In this document: piece by piece, positions 44,832 through 55,420 of the stretch | Layout: the number at the start of each line of letters is the position of its first letter | Position numbering within the stretch: the stretch's first letter is position 1 | Assembly (NCBI GenBank): GCA_963695705.1 | Contig: CAVOHB010000006.1 | Coordinates: forward strand, 248,001 to 312,000 | From: JBKPNJ01 sp963695705 | GTDB taxonomy: Bacteria > Actinomycetota > Actinomycetes > Propionibacteriales > Nocardioidaceae | Length of the DNA stretch: 64,000 nt | Direction: 5' to 3' | The notes under the pieces: generated by a model | The model's input: the letters and a program-made list of their open reading frames with translations, nothing else | Databases searched by the model: none | What the model was told of the DNA's origin: nothing | Position numbers and translations under genes: made by a program

Positions 44832-46589
44832 ATGAACCAGCAGGTTAGCGGCGCACAGATCCTGGTGTCCGCACTCGAACGCGCCGGTGTGGAGACGGTG
44901 TTCGGCATCCCGGGCGGCGCCATCCTGCCGGCGTACGACCCGCTCATGGACTCGACACAGATCCGCCACATCCTGGTGCGCCACGAGCAGGGAGCCGGCC
45001 ACGCCGCTGAGGGGTACGCGGCGACGGGAGGCAAGGTCGGCGTCTGCATGGCCACGTCCGGGCCGGGGGCCACCAACCTGGTCACACCCATCGCCGACGC
45101 GCACATGGACTCGGTCCCGATCGTCGCGATCACCGGCCAGGTACCGAGTGCGGCCATCGGCACCGATGCCTTCCAGGAGGCGGACATCCGCGGTATCACG
45201 ATGCCGATCACCAAGCACAACTTCCTGGTGACCGACGTCGACGACATCGCACGCACGATCGCCGAGGCGTTCCACATCGCCTCGACCGGCCGCCCCGGAC
45301 CGGTGCTGGTCGACATCGCCAAGGACGCCATGCAGGCCCAGGGCTCGTTCGACTGGCCCACCCATCTCGACCTGCCGGGCTACCGCCCGGTCACCCGACC
45401 GCACGCCAAGCAGATTCGGGAAGCCGCCCGGCTGATGCTCGACTCCCGGCGTCCCGTCCTCTACGTGGGCGGCGGTGTCGTGCGTGCACATGCGGCCAAG
45501 GAGCTCCGGGTGCTGGCGGATGTCACCGGCATCCCGGTCGTGACCACCCTGATGGCCAGAGGCGTCTTCCCCGACAGCCATCGCCAGCATCTCGGCATGC
45601 CCGGCATGCACGGCACCGTCGCCGCGGTCGGCGCCCTGCAGCGCAGTGACCTCATCATCTCGCTCGGCGCCCGGTTCGATGACCGGGTGACCGGCAAGCT
45701 CGACTCGTTCGCGCCGGAGGCGAAGGTCATCCACGCCGACATCGACCCGGCGGAGATCTCCAAGAACCGGCATGCCGACGTCCCGATCGTCGGCGACTGC
45801 CGGGAGGTCATCTCCGATCTGGTGGCGGTGCTGCAGGCCGAGGCCGAGGCCGGACGGCGCGGCGACTACGAGGCCTGGATCGCCCAGAACGAGCTCATCA
45901 GGCAGCGCTACCCGCTCGGCTACGATGCGCCGGAAAACGGCTCCCTCGCTCCGCAGCACGTGATCGAGCGGATCGGGCAGATCAGCGGGCCGGAGGCCAT
46001 CTACGTGTCCGGCGTCGGCCAGCACCAGATGTGGGCCGCCCAGTTCATCAGGTACGAACGGCCCAACAGCTGGATCAACTCCGGCGGCCTCGGGACCATG
46101 GGGTTCGCGGTGCCGGCGGCAATGGGCGCCAAGGTCGCCGAGCCGGACACGACCGTCTGGGCGATCGACGGCGACGGCTGCTTCCAGATGACCAACCAGG
46201 AACTGGCCACCTGCGCGCTGGAGGGCATCCCGGTCAAGATCGCGGTGATCAACAACGACAGCCTGGGCATGGTGCGCCAGTGGCAGTCGCTGTTCTACGA
46301 GGGCCGCTACAGCAACACCGACCTGCATCCGCGACCCGAGCTCGGCAGGATCCCCGACTTCGTCAAGCTCGCCGAGGCCATGGGCTGCATCGGTCTGCGC
46401 TGCGACAACGCCGCGGACGTGGACGCGACGATAGACAAGGCCATGCAGATCGACGACGTGCCCGTCGTCGTCGACTTCAACGTGCATCGCGACGCCATGG
46501 TCTGGCCGATGGTCCCTGCCGGAATGAGCAACGACGCGATCCAGATCGCGCGTGACCTGGCCCCCGAGTTCGACAAGGACGACCTGTGA
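44832..46589 (+). CDS. ilvB: Acetolactate synthase, catalytic subunit
   Basis: 585 residues. Condenses two pyruvates, or pyruvate with 2-ketobutyrate, first common step to Val/Leu/Ile. Thiamine-activating Glu in VRHEQGAGHAAEGYA, ThDP-Mg site GDGCFQMTNQELATC to NN, FAD domain in the middle. Chosen ATG at 44832 follows GGAAGGGCGAG; the earlier GTG at 44784 abuts the attenuator T run and is unlikely. Regulated by leader-peptide attenuation. The ilvN GTG overlaps its stop. Confidence 0.97.
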   Translation: MNQQVSGAQILVSALERAGVETVFGIPGGAILPAYDPLMDSTQIRHILVRHEQGAGHAAEGYAATGGKVGVCMATSGPGATNLVTPIADAHMDSVPIVAITGQVPSAAIGTDAFQEADIRGITMPITKHNFLVTDVDDIARTIAEAFHIASTGRPGPVLVDIAKDAMQAQGSFDWPTHLDLPGYRPVTRPHAKQIREAARLMLDSRRPVLYVGGGVVRAHAAKELRVLADVTGIPVVTTLMARGVFPDSHRQHLGMPGMHGTVAAVGALQRSDLIISLGARFDDRVTGKLDSFAPEAKVIHADIDPAEISKNRHADVPIVGDCREVISDLVAVLQAEAEAGRRGDYEAWIAQNELIRQRYPLGYDAPENGSLAPQHVIERIGQISGPEAIYVSGVGQHQMWAAQFIRYERPNSWINSGGLGTMGFAVPAAMGAKVAEPDTTVWAIDGDGCFQMTNQELATCALEGIPVKIAVINNDSLGMVRQWQSLFYEGRYSNTDLHPRPELGRIPDFVKLAEAMGCIGLRCDNAADVDATIDKAMQIDDVPVVVDFNVHRDAMVWPMVPAGMSNDAIQIARDLAPEFDKDDL

Positions 46590-47110
46590 CAACCCACACC
46601 CTGTCCGTACTGGTGGAGAACAAGCCGGGCGTGCTTGCCCGTATCGCCGGGCTGTTCTCACGCCGGGGATTCAACATCGACTCGCTGGCCGTCGGTCCTA
46701 CCGAGCATGCTGAGGTATCCCGCATCACGATCGTGGTCAACGTCGCGGACAACCCGCTGGAACAGGTGACCAAGCAGCTCAACAAGCTGGTCAACGTGAT
46801 CAAGATCGTCGAGCTGGACAGATCGGCGGCGGTCGAGCGGGAGCTCGCGCTGGTCAAGGTGAGGGCCGACGCCAGCACTCGTGGCCAGGTGCTCGAGACC
46901 GTCTCGTTGTTCCGAGCGAAGGTGGTCGATGTCTCACCCGACGCGGTGACGATCGAGGTGACGGGCAACGCCGAGAAGCTGGAGGCGCTCCTGCGGGTGC
47001 TCGAGCCCTTCGGGATCCGGGAGCTCGTACAGTCGGGCATCATCGCGATCGGCCGCGGCGGACGATCGATCGGTGACCGCACGCTCCGGCCGGTCAGCAC
47101 CTCCGCCTAG
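46586..47110 (+). CDS. ilvN: Acetolactate synthase, regulatory subunit
   Basis: 174 residues. N-terminal ACT domain (THTLSVLVENKPGVLARIAGLFSRRGFNIDSLAVG) that binds valine for feedback control, and a C-terminal ALS_ss domain that activates IlvB. Normal length. GTG overlaps the ilvB stop by 4 nt; ilvC follows 40 nt later in the same direction. Shares attenuation control with ilvB. Confidence 0.96.
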   Translation: MTTHTLSVLVENKPGVLARIAGLFSRRGFNIDSLAVGPTEHAEVSRITIVVNVADNPLEQVTKQLNKLVNVIKIVELDRSAAVERELALVKVRADASTRGQVLETVSLFRAKVVDVSPDAVTIEVTGNAEKLEALLRVLEPFGIRELVQSGIIAIGRGGRSIGDRTLRPVSTSA

Positions 47111-47150
47111 CCCAGCAGGACACCAGCGCAGGACGCGAAGGAGACTCAAC

Positions 47151-48179
<1,029 letters not shown>

Positions 48180-49071
48180 ACCGGACGTCGTGGTGCTCGG
48201 CAGCGCGAACATCAACCTCGTCTACTCGGTCGAGGAGGTTCCCGCCCTGGGTGAGACGGTGCTGGCGACCGGCCAGGCCAGGCACCCGGGCGGCAAGGGG
48301 CTCAACCAGGCGGTGGCGGCCGCGCGAGGCGGTGCCCGCACGGCGTTCATCGGTGCCGTGGGTGACGACCCCGGCGGGGTCGAGCTGGTGGCCGTACTGC
48401 GCGACTGCGGCATCGACACGACGCTGCTGCACACGGTCGAAGGGGCGACCGGGACAGCGCTCATCACGGTGCAGCGCGACGGCAACAACACCATCGTCGT
48501 TGCAGCCGGAGCGAACGGCACGATCAACGAGCTCACCGTGGCTGCGCGTGCGGCGGTCGCCGCCGCGTCCGTCCTGGTGGCGCAGCTGGAGGTTCCGCTG
48601 GCGGCGGTGGCACAGGGCGCCCAGGCGGCCAGGTCGGCGGGTACGACTGTGGTGCTCAACGCGGCCCCGGCCATGCCTCTCGACGACGCGCTGCTGACCC
48701 TGGTCGACGTGCTCGTCGTCAACGAGAACGAGGCGATGACACTCGCCGGCGGGGACGACCCGATCGTCGCCGCCGGCACGCTGACCGATCGGGCGCGCAC
48801 GGTGGTGGTGACTCTTGGTTCCGCCGGCGCGGCCGTAGTGCAGCCCGGTGGGCACATCGAGGAGCTGCCCGCCATCAAGGCGCAGGTGGCCGACACGACC
48901 GGGGCCGGTGACACGTTCACCGGTGTACTCGCTGCCGGCCTGGCGGCCGGAGAGCCGGTCGCCGCCGCAGCTCGGCGGGCGGTCATCGCGGCGGGCATCA
49001 GCGTCGAGCGCCACGGCGCGGTCCCGTCCATCCCTACCCGTGCTGAGATCGACGCCCGAGGCGTCCGATGA

Positions 49072-49809
49072 GGGGCATGCGGTGCCAGCTCCACGCAGCC
49101 GGCTGTGCGGAGTAGGTGGTCACCACGTCGCGGGTCCGTGACCACCTACCGCGCAATTCCCAGCTCTCCGCGGGAACGCGCAGGGTGCGCCCGCACCGGC
49201 AGACCTCTGAGGTGGCCGTCGTCGCGTGACGCAGAGTGAGTGTTCGATGCGATTGCCGCGGTTTTCCCGGAGCACTGTCCGCTTTGTTGCAGACTGCGCG
49301 TTGTGAGCCCGGCACCCAGCCCAGCCGGCTCCTGACAAGGTTTTAACCGAAGGGGGACAAATCCGTGGACCAGGTCGACGAGCATCGATTGAGAGCGTCG
49401 ATCCGCCTGCGGTCCGACCCCCCACACACCGCCGGTCGAGCTGTGGATGAGGCGGCTCCCGCGCCGAGGAACGACGATCACCCGACGGCGACGGGATCCT
49501 TCACAGAACGGTTTAGATCCGCCCGCACACGGCTTCCCGTGATCCGACGACTGCTGCTGCGCGACCCGCGACCGCTACCCGGTGACGGCGCCGGCTTGCG
49601 GACCCGGTAGCACCGACCTCGCGGACGGCAGTTCAACGACCACGACCTGCCCAGTCTCCTGGCCGGGGTCGCGCGCGGCTGTGTCAGGTACAGCACCGAG
49701 TCGGGGATTCACTTGCTTTCACTGGCGGCATGAGCGGAGCCGCGAAGCGCAGACCTATCGCCAATCTCTCTATCGGCGTAGCCTCAGAACTTGAGGGGAA
49801 GCGGTCTCT
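49072..49809. other. Mostly noncoding stretch after the ribokinase gene
   Basis: 738 nt. Begins with a palindromic repeat (49112-49163). A GTG at 49365 with AGGGGGAC seven nt upstream could start an 81-codon ORF (MDQVDEHRLRASIR), but it holds many rare Arg codons (CGA, AGA) and becomes Arg/Pro-rich, so I do not accept it as a gene. Base composition drifts to more A/T than the flanking operons from about 49330 on. Confidence 0.5.
49112..49163. repeat. Palindromic intergenic repeat, family A copy
   Basis: Perfect 12-bp arms GTAGGTGGTCAC (49112-49123) and GTGACCACCTAC (49138-49149) with a 14-nt centre; the right side continues CGCGCAATTCCC as in the other copies. It begins 40 nt after the ribokinase stop. 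Best-paired member of the family. Confidence 0.75.
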
Positions 49810-49959
49810 ATGTGGATCTTCTTGTTGATAGCGGCGATCCTCGCTATTGCGTTCGCGTCAGACATCCACGAGCGGCATTCGTCGCGTGAGCCAGCCAGAG
49901 CGCGTTTTTTTCACCAGGATCTCCAGAATCCTTTTGGGGGAGGTCCAACCGCTCCATAA
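49810..49959 (+). CDS. Possible small membrane protein
   Basis: 49 residues, ORF too short for most gene callers. Starts MWIFLLIAAILAIAFA, a convincing single hydrophobic helix, followed by charged residues (DIHERHSSREPARARF) and a Gly/Pro tail. GAGGGGAA lies 10 nt upstream of the ATG. Third codon positions are only about half G/C, unlike the neighbours, suggesting a younger or foreign gene. Function unknown. Confidence 0.45.
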   Translation: MWIFLLIAAILAIAFASDIHERHSSREPARARFFHQDLQNPFGGGPTAP

Positions 49960-50020
49960 CCGGCGCTTGCTGGACGGCTATGAAGTTCAGGATTGATCAA
50001 CGATCTGGGGGATTTCGGCT

Positions 50021-50849
50021 ATGAGGCATCGCCTTTGGCCAGTGATCGTCGTCGTCATGGTGGCACTTGGCGGCGGGTGCGACTCGTCGTCCCCGCCAGC
50101 AGCCGAGCCGGCGGGGACGAAGGCCAGCCCCGGTGAGACGGTGGATGCGGCGATGCAGGACGCACCCGAAGAGGGAACCTGCTGGCAGATACCGCCCAAG
50201 AAGGTGGAGGACCCCAACTACTGGTTCGACGACTCCCCGGTGGTGCCGTGTACGAAACCTCACACAACGGAGACGATCTCGGTTTTCGAGGTAGACGAGC
50301 CGACCGTCGCAACCGCCAAGGGGTTCGCGGACCTGTGCGGGCAGACGCGTCAACCGCTATCTGGGTATCAATCTGGAGAATTGGGTGCCGTCGGTATTCG
50401 GCTTAGTACTGCCCAGCAGGGAGCAGGTCACCCAAGGCGCCTCCTGGGTTCGATGCGAAGTCCTTTTCCCGAGCGACTGGGCGGGCACGCGCGTCGCCTG
50501 GGTCGATTTCGCCGCCCAGAACGCGTCCACCGAACACGCCGACGACCTGTGGGCCTGCCTCGACGCCGACCCAGCAAAGTTCTCGCAACCGTTGGTGTCG
50601 TGCCGGAAGCCGCACCAATACGAAGAAACCGGCAGGCTGGCATTCATCCCTCAGGCCGACTCCTACCCCTCACCCCAGCAACTCCGACAAGCGGCAACCC
50701 AGTGCAATGACCTGACCCCGGAGCAGAAGTCCCGAGCGACCGACACCACTGTGTCCTGGCCCCCCAAAGAAGGATTCACGCCGGGCGATGTCATCGGTAT
50801 CTGCCTCCTCTATCAGCAAGACGGAAGCATGCTGCCCCCGCGACCCTGA
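50021..50849 (+). CDS. Septum-formation-type lipoprotein, broken by a +1 frameshift near 50340
   Basis: 275 residues if one base is removed. Lipobox signal VVVMVALGGGC with Cys about 20, Ser/Pro tether, then two repeats each with CW or CL and PC/SC followed by PHTTET or PHQYEE, the pattern of the Septum_form domain. The first frame is right to GFADLCG (50341), the second from RVNRYLGINLENW to the stop at 50849; dropping one G of GGG (50339-50341) joins them. A surface protein of unknown role, next to the membrane-anchored protease. It could be a real pseudogene because no essential function is known. Confidence 0.7.
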
Positions 50850-51070
50850 AACTCCACCGAGGCCCGGGTGTCGAACATCGCCACGCCGACCGAGACCGTC
50901 ATCCTCGGGGCGTGCTGCCGGAGCGCTCGCAGCGCTGTCCCGACCGTCTTCCGCAACTGCCCCGCAACCCACGCCGACGCCGCGTCTGCGGTCGCCGACT
51001 GTGTCGAGTCCTGCAACGACCGTCGGGGGAGCAGGTCGGCCAACCAGGGCATCTGCGTCGATCCGGGCAT
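50813..51070 (-). pseudogene. Possible GGDEF-domain remnant
   Basis: The minus strand reads VGTALRALRQHAPRMTVSVGVAMFDTRA in one frame, resembling the last strands of a diguanylate-cyclase GGDEF domain (VTVSIGVALFD). Nothing of the GGDEF active site or of the following helix is left. It overlaps the end of the lipoprotein gene by 37 nt. The rest of 50850-51346 (497 nt) shows no gene. Weak evidence: one motif only. Confidence 0.25.
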
Positions 51071-51346
51071 CGAACGTCACGGGAGCATTACGCTGGGGAC
51101 CGTCGGGCCCAAGCTAGGGCCTGGTAATGGTCGGACTGGAGCTGTCGAATTGCGCCGAAACCCCGTCGGGTGCCAGCCATGCCGAGCTCTCCGATGCAAC
51201 ATCGGCGCGATTGCGGTGGCGTCTCCGAGTCCTCTCGTCTCTTGTCGTGACCACTCCGGCGGGAGCCGATATTCTCCGAACATGCAGGTCAGAGCACCTA
51301 GACGGCGGATCAGCGCAGCACCGCCGACCCGAGCAGATCGCTAGCT

Positions 51347-52852
51347 GTGGACCAGTGCCCGCGGTGCGGCTTCGGGGTCGCTCGCTCCCAGGCGCAGTGT
51401 CCCAACTGCGGGTTGCGACGCCCGCAACCGCCTCCGTCGTCCCCGAGCGACCAGCCCACGCCCTGGCCTCCGCCGCAGCAGCCCCCGCCGCAGCAGCCTC
51501 CGCCGCAGCAGCCACCGGCCCAGCAGCCACCGCCGCAGTACCGGCCGCCCCAGCAAAGGGCACCGTCACCGGTGCCGCCCCCGGTTGCCCCGCCGTCGTG
51601 GCGCGGGCAACAGGCGGCTCCTCCTGGCGGGGGCTGGTGGACCGGCCAGCCGCCGACGGCGCCTCCGGACCCGCGACGGCGTGCAGGAAGGACCGCCCTC
51701 GCGGTTCTCGCGGTGGTGGTAGTCCTCTGCCTGGTGGCCGGCGGCGGCATCTGGCTTCTCCAGAGCGGATCGTCTGACTCGAACCAGCAGCCGGCCACCA
51801 CCGCTAAGTCGGTGGTGACCGTCACGTCGTCGGCGCCCTCAGGCGCGGAAACGTCGGGTCCCCCGGCAGACTTCTCGAAGGTCTATGCCGACGTGCAGAG
51901 CGGTGTGGGGCTCGTCGTCGTCGCCACCTGCGATGGAGCCGTGTCCGGATCCGGCTTCCTGGTCGACGACCAGACGCTCGCCACCGCCGCACACGTGATC
52001 GAGGGCGCGAGGTACGTCTCGGTGGACCTGCAAGGAGTACGCCAACCAGCACACGTGATCGGAGTAGACGCGTCGATCGACGTGGCCCTGCTCTCGTTGG
52101 ACACGTCCGTCGACGGCCATGTGTTCACCTTCGCCCCACGTGATCCGCAGCCGGGTACGCATGTCGCGGCGATCGGCTTCCCCTTCGACGAGCCCAAGTC
52201 GCTCACCGAGGGCACGGTGTCCGGGCTCGACCGCGACATCACCACGGAGTCGGGCGAGTTCCACGGCCTTCTGCAGACCGACACGGCGATCAATCCGGGA
52301 AACTCTGGCGGCCCGTTCGTCGACATCAACGGCGAGGTCGTCGGACTCGCCGACGCGATCCGCAGAGACGCGCAGGGAATCGGCTTTGCCGTCCCGGTAT
52401 CGATCGCCAGACCGGCGCTGACCGACAGAACAGGCCTGTTCGTGCCGGAACGACCATCGTGCTCGACGACGGACCACGCGGTCGAGGACGGCGTGCACCG
52501 CACGCTGCAGGCGTACCTCGCGGCAATCAACGCAGGGGACTACGCCGCGGCGATGCGCCAGCTGAGCAGCGGATACCGGGCGGCCAACTTCTCCGATCCC
52601 CAGAAGTGGCACGAGGCCTTCGCCACTTCCCACGACGACGAGCTGGTCGTCAGGTCCGTCACCGGACCGGAAGGCTCACCCAGGGTCTGGGCGACGTTCC
52701 GCAGCCGCCAGGCCGCCGGGGACGGTCCGGCCGACGACCCGGGGGCCACGTGTGTCATCTGGTCGGTCGACTACGAGATGGTCGCCCAGGGCAGCCGCTG
52801 GGTCATCGACGGCGCGTCCGGCCACACCGACCCGGCGTTCACACGCTGCTGA
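51347..52852 (+). CDS. Membrane-anchored HtrA-like serine protease with N-terminal zinc ribbon
   Basis: 501 residues. Residues 1-25: double CxxC zinc ribbon (CPRCGFGVARSQAQCPNCG). 26-110: Pro/Gln-rich repeat (PPPQQ units). 115-140: transmembrane helix (TALAVLAVVVVLCLVAGGGIWLL). 190-370: trypsin-like domain with His in TAAHVIEGA, Asp in SIDVALLSL and Ser in NPGNSGGPFVD, so it looks active. 390-501: NTF2-like C-terminal domain (TLQAYLAAINAGDYAAAMRQLSS). Protease outside, zinc ribbon inside. No PDZ domain. GTG at 51347 without a clear ribosome site. Substrate unknown. Confidence 0.85.
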   Translation: MDQCPRCGFGVARSQAQCPNCGLRRPQPPPSSPSDQPTPWPPPQQPPPQQPPPQQPPAQQPPPQYRPPQQRAPSPVPPPVAPPSWRGQQAAPPGGGWWTGQPPTAPPDPRRRAGRTALAVLAVVVVLCLVAGGGIWLLQSGSSDSNQQPATTAKSVVTVTSSAPSGAETSGPPADFSKVYADVQSGVGLVVVATCDGAVSGSGFLVDDQTLATAAHVIEGARYVSVDLQGVRQPAHVIGVDASIDVALLSLDTSVDGHVFTFAPRDPQPGTHVAAIGFPFDEPKSLTEGTVSGLDRDITTESGEFHGLLQTDTAINPGNSGGPFVDINGEVVGLADAIRRDAQGIGFAVPVSIARPALTDRTGLFVPERPSCSTTDHAVEDGVHRTLQAYLAAINAGDYAAAMRQLSSGYRAANFSDPQKWHEAFATSHDDELVVRSVTGPEGSPRVWATFRSRQAAGDGPADDPGATCVIWSVDYEMVAQGSRWVIDGASGHTDPAFTRC

Positions 52853-53160
52853 CGCGCAGGCCCGCGTCCTGAGCCGATGACGAGGGCCGAGTTGTCCGTC
52901 TGCGAACGCTGCCCCTCCATGAAGCTCTGCCGTGACCACCATCGGGACGATACGGAGACCGTCATGTCGGTGCTGACAAGCGGTTCGGCCGATCTCGAGT
53001 GAATGAGAGTTCGGCCCACGGCAGCGCTCTGGCCGTCGTGGTGAGGTCACCGCAATGGAGAGTCGCCGTCCCCGTTAGACTTTTGCGACCGGGCACAGCG
53101 TCGTGCAGGTCGATGAGGGCATCGACCGATCCACCTACGGCCTGACCTGAGGACCCCACC
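52853..53160. other. Intergenic stretch before serA
   Basis: 308 nt. A 41-codon ORF at 52877-53002 (Cys-x-x-Cys, then Cys and His-His, CERCPSMKLCRDHH) has no ribosome site and is not accepted. A TTAGACT box near 53083 may be a -10 element of serA, about 75 nt upstream of its GTG. No terminator with a T run was seen. Confidence 0.4.
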
Positions 53161-54750
53161 GTGAGCAAGCCTGTCGTACTCATCGCTGAAGAGCTTTCCC
53201 CTGCCACCGAAGACGCGCTGGGGCCGGACTTCGAGATCCGGCGCTGTGACGGATCCGACCGCGACGCACTGATCCGGTCGATCGCCGACGCCGAGGCCAT
53301 CCTCATCAGGAGCGCCACCAAGGTCGATGCGGAGGTGCTGTCCGCGGCGCCCCGACTGAGGGTGATCGCCCGAGCCGGAGTGGGCCTGGACAATGTCGAC
53401 GTCCGGGCCGCGACCCTCAACGGTGTGATGGTCGTCAACGCCCCGACCTCAAACATCGTCAGCGCCGCCGAGCTGGCGGTCGGCCTGCTGCTGGCCGCGG
53501 CCAGGAACATCGCGCCCGCAAACCAGTCGCTGAAGAATGGTGAGTGGAAGCGCAGCCGGTTCGCCGGCATCGAGCTGTACGAGAAGACGGTCGGCATCAT
53601 CGGACTCGGCCGGATCGGAGTGTTGGTTGCCCAACGGCTGAGCGCCTTCGGCATGAGGGTGCTGGCCTACGACCCCTACGTGCAGGCCGGTCGCGCTGCC
53701 CAGATGGGCGTGCGGCTCGTGCCGCTGGATGAGCTTCTCAGCGAGAGCGACTTCATCTCCGTCCACCTGCCGAAGACACCGGAGACGGTCGGTCTCATCG
53801 GGGAGGAGCAGTTGCGCCGGGCCAAGCCCGACGTCATCGTCGTCAACGCTGCCCGGGGCGGCATCGTCGACGAGCACGCGCTGTATGTCGCGCTGAAGGA
53901 GGGCCGCGTCGCCGGAGCAGGTGTCGACGTGTTCGCGACGGAGCCGTGCACGGACTCCCCGTTGTTCGAGTTCGACAGCGTGGTGGCCACCCCCCATCTC
54001 GGTGCGTCGACCGCCGAGGCCCAGGAGAAGGCCGGGGTGGCGGTGGCCCGGTCCGTACGGCTGGCACTGTCCGGCGAGCTCGTCCCCGACGCGGTGAACG
54101 TGCAGGGCGGGGTGATCGCCGAGGACGTACGTCCCGGGATCCCGCTGACCGAGAAGCTCGGCCGGATCTTCACCGCGCTCGCCGGGGGACTTGCCCAGCA
54201 GCTCGACGTCGAGGTGCGCGGCGAGATCATCCAGTACGACGTGAAGGTCCTGGAGCTGGCGGCGCTGAAGGGAGTGTTCGCCGACATCATCGAGGACCAC
54301 GTGTCGTATGTGAACGCCCCGTTGCTGGCCGCCGAGCGGGGGCTCGAGGTGCGGCTGGTGACCGACCCCGACAGCCCCGACCACCGCAACCTGGTGACGC
54401 TGCGCGGCACGCTTGCCGATGGCAACCAGGTGTCGGTGTCCGGAACGCTGGTGGGGATCCACCAGCGCGAGCGCCTGGTCGAGGTCAACGGCTACGACAT
54501 CGAGATCGAGCCGGAGGAACACCTCGCGTTCGTCCGGTACGAGGACCGACCGGGGATGGTCGGCGTCGTCGGACGCATCCTCGGCGACGCCAGGGTCAAC
54601 ATCGCCAGTATGCAGGTCAGTCGCGACCGCAAGGGCGGTCAGGCGCTGGTCGCGATGGCGATCGACTCACAGATTCCGGGGGCTGTGGTCGACGAGATCA
54701 TCCGGGCGATCTCGGCCGAGTCCATGCTCACCGTGGACCTCTCCAACTGA
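53161..54750 (+). CDS. serA: D-3-phosphoglycerate dehydrogenase
   Basis: 529 residues. First committed step of serine synthesis. Long form: substrate/NAD domains with GLGRIG, catalytic Arg in VNAARGGIVDE, Glu in FATEP, His in ATPHLGAST, followed by an allosteric ASB-type domain (about 315-450) and a C-terminal ACT domain (FVRYEDRPGMVGVVGRILGDARVNIASMQVSRD) for serine feedback. Size equals the mycobacterial type. GTG at 53161. It leads into leuB-ilvE, separated by a methyltransferase gene on the other strand. Confidence 0.97.
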   Translation: MSKPVVLIAEELSPATEDALGPDFEIRRCDGSDRDALIRSIADAEAILIRSATKVDAEVLSAAPRLRVIARAGVGLDNVDVRAATLNGVMVVNAPTSNIVSAAELAVGLLLAAARNIAPANQSLKNGEWKRSRFAGIELYEKTVGIIGLGRIGVLVAQRLSAFGMRVLAYDPYVQAGRAAQMGVRLVPLDELLSESDFISVHLPKTPETVGLIGEEQLRRAKPDVIVVNAARGGIVDEHALYVALKEGRVAGAGVDVFATEPCTDSPLFEFDSVVATPHLGASTAEAQEKAGVAVARSVRLALSGELVPDAVNVQGGVIAEDVRPGIPLTEKLGRIFTALAGGLAQQLDVEVRGEIIQYDVKVLELAALKGVFADIIEDHVSYVNAPLLAAERGLEVRLVTDPDSPDHRNLVTLRGTLADGNQVSVSGTLVGIHQRERLVEVNGYDIEIEPEEHLAFVRYEDRPGMVGVVGRILGDARVNIASMQVSRDRKGGQALVAMAIDSQIPGAVVDEIIRAISAESMLTVDLSN

Positions 54751-54756
54751 CGGACG

Positions 54757-55323
54757 TCACCGGCGGGTGGCGAGCAGGACCGCCGCGTCCGCTGCGACCA
54801 TCACCTCCGCGGTCGTGAAACGGGGGTCGGTGAGCCACAGCTCACGTACCGAGTCGACCCTGCCCTCCCAGATCGGGGGCCAGGACTCGCACGGCGTGAA
54901 GTCGTCGAGCACGACGAACCCGCCGGGCTTCATCAGCTCGGCGACGATGTCGATGCCGCGCTGCTTCGGCTCGTAGACGTCGATGAACAGCAGCGAGAAC
55001 GGCGCGTACGGCCGAAGGTTGCTCCAGTCGGCCTCGAGGACGGTGACCAGGTCGTCGCCCTCGAACAGGGTCCGGACGGCCTTGGCCCGCGTCCGGTCGA
55101 GCTCCGCGGTCACGATCCGCGCCCCGTCGCGCACACCGCTGCGCAACCACGCCGACCCCACTCCGCAGCCCGTACCGAACTCGGCGAGCGTGCCGCTGCG
55201 CGACGCGGCCAGCGTCGCCAGCAGGCGACCCGTCTCGTTGCGGCACGAGGTCACGAAACCGAGCCGGCGAGACACGTCGAAGGCCTTCGCGACGATCGCG
55301 GGGAGCTCCGGGGGCGCGCTCAT
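54757..55323 (-). CDS. SAM-dependent methyltransferase (class I, O-methyltransferase-like)
   Basis: 188 residues. Rossmann methyltransferase: motif I LAEFGTGCGVGSAWL, acidic loop VTAELD, then LLFIDVYEPKQRGIDIV and LMKPGGFVVLDDF. Resembles small O-methyltransferases; substrate unknown. Convergent with serA (6 nt apart) and divergent from leuB. ATG at 55323. Confidence 0.85.
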   Translation of the reverse strand: MSAPPELPAIVAKAFDVSRRLGFVTSCRNETGRLLATLAASRSGTLAEFGTGCGVGSAWLRSGVRDGARIVTAELDRTRAKAVRTLFEGDDLVTVLEADWSNLRPYAPFSLLFIDVYEPKQRGIDIVAELMKPGGFVVLDDFTPCESWPPIWEGRVDSVRELWLTDPRFTTAEVMVAADAAVLLATRR

Positions 55324-55402
55324 GACCGAAAGTGTCGCACGCCTGTTACACGGGGATCGGCTCGTCTCACCGCGTGAGGGGAGCGGGGCGGAGGGACGCG
55401 GA

Positions 55403-55408
55403 TAGGCT
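55403..55408 (+). promoter_or_regulatory. -10 box in front of the leuB start region
   Basis: TAGGCT, 7 nt before an ATG at 55416. That ATG is in the leuB frame but is followed by a stop after six codons (MGDRRG, TGA at 55434-55436), because of the tandem repeats at 55421. Confidence 0.5.
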
Positions 55409-55420
55409 GCGCGGCATGGG

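Noticed and set aside
49365..49610. 81-codon ORF with a good ribosome site
   Set aside because: Rare Arg codons and loss of coding character after about 40 codons; no recognisable features. It may be a gene remnant.
51440..51560. CAGCC(A/T)CCGCC-like short tandem repeats, first thought to be a CRISPR or minisatellite
   Set aside because: They encode the in-frame Pro/Gln linker of the protease; no spacers of equal length.
52877..53002. 41-codon ORF with a Cys-x-x-Cys and His-His cluster
   Set aside because: No ribosome site or -10 box at the usual distance; too short to judge without homologues.
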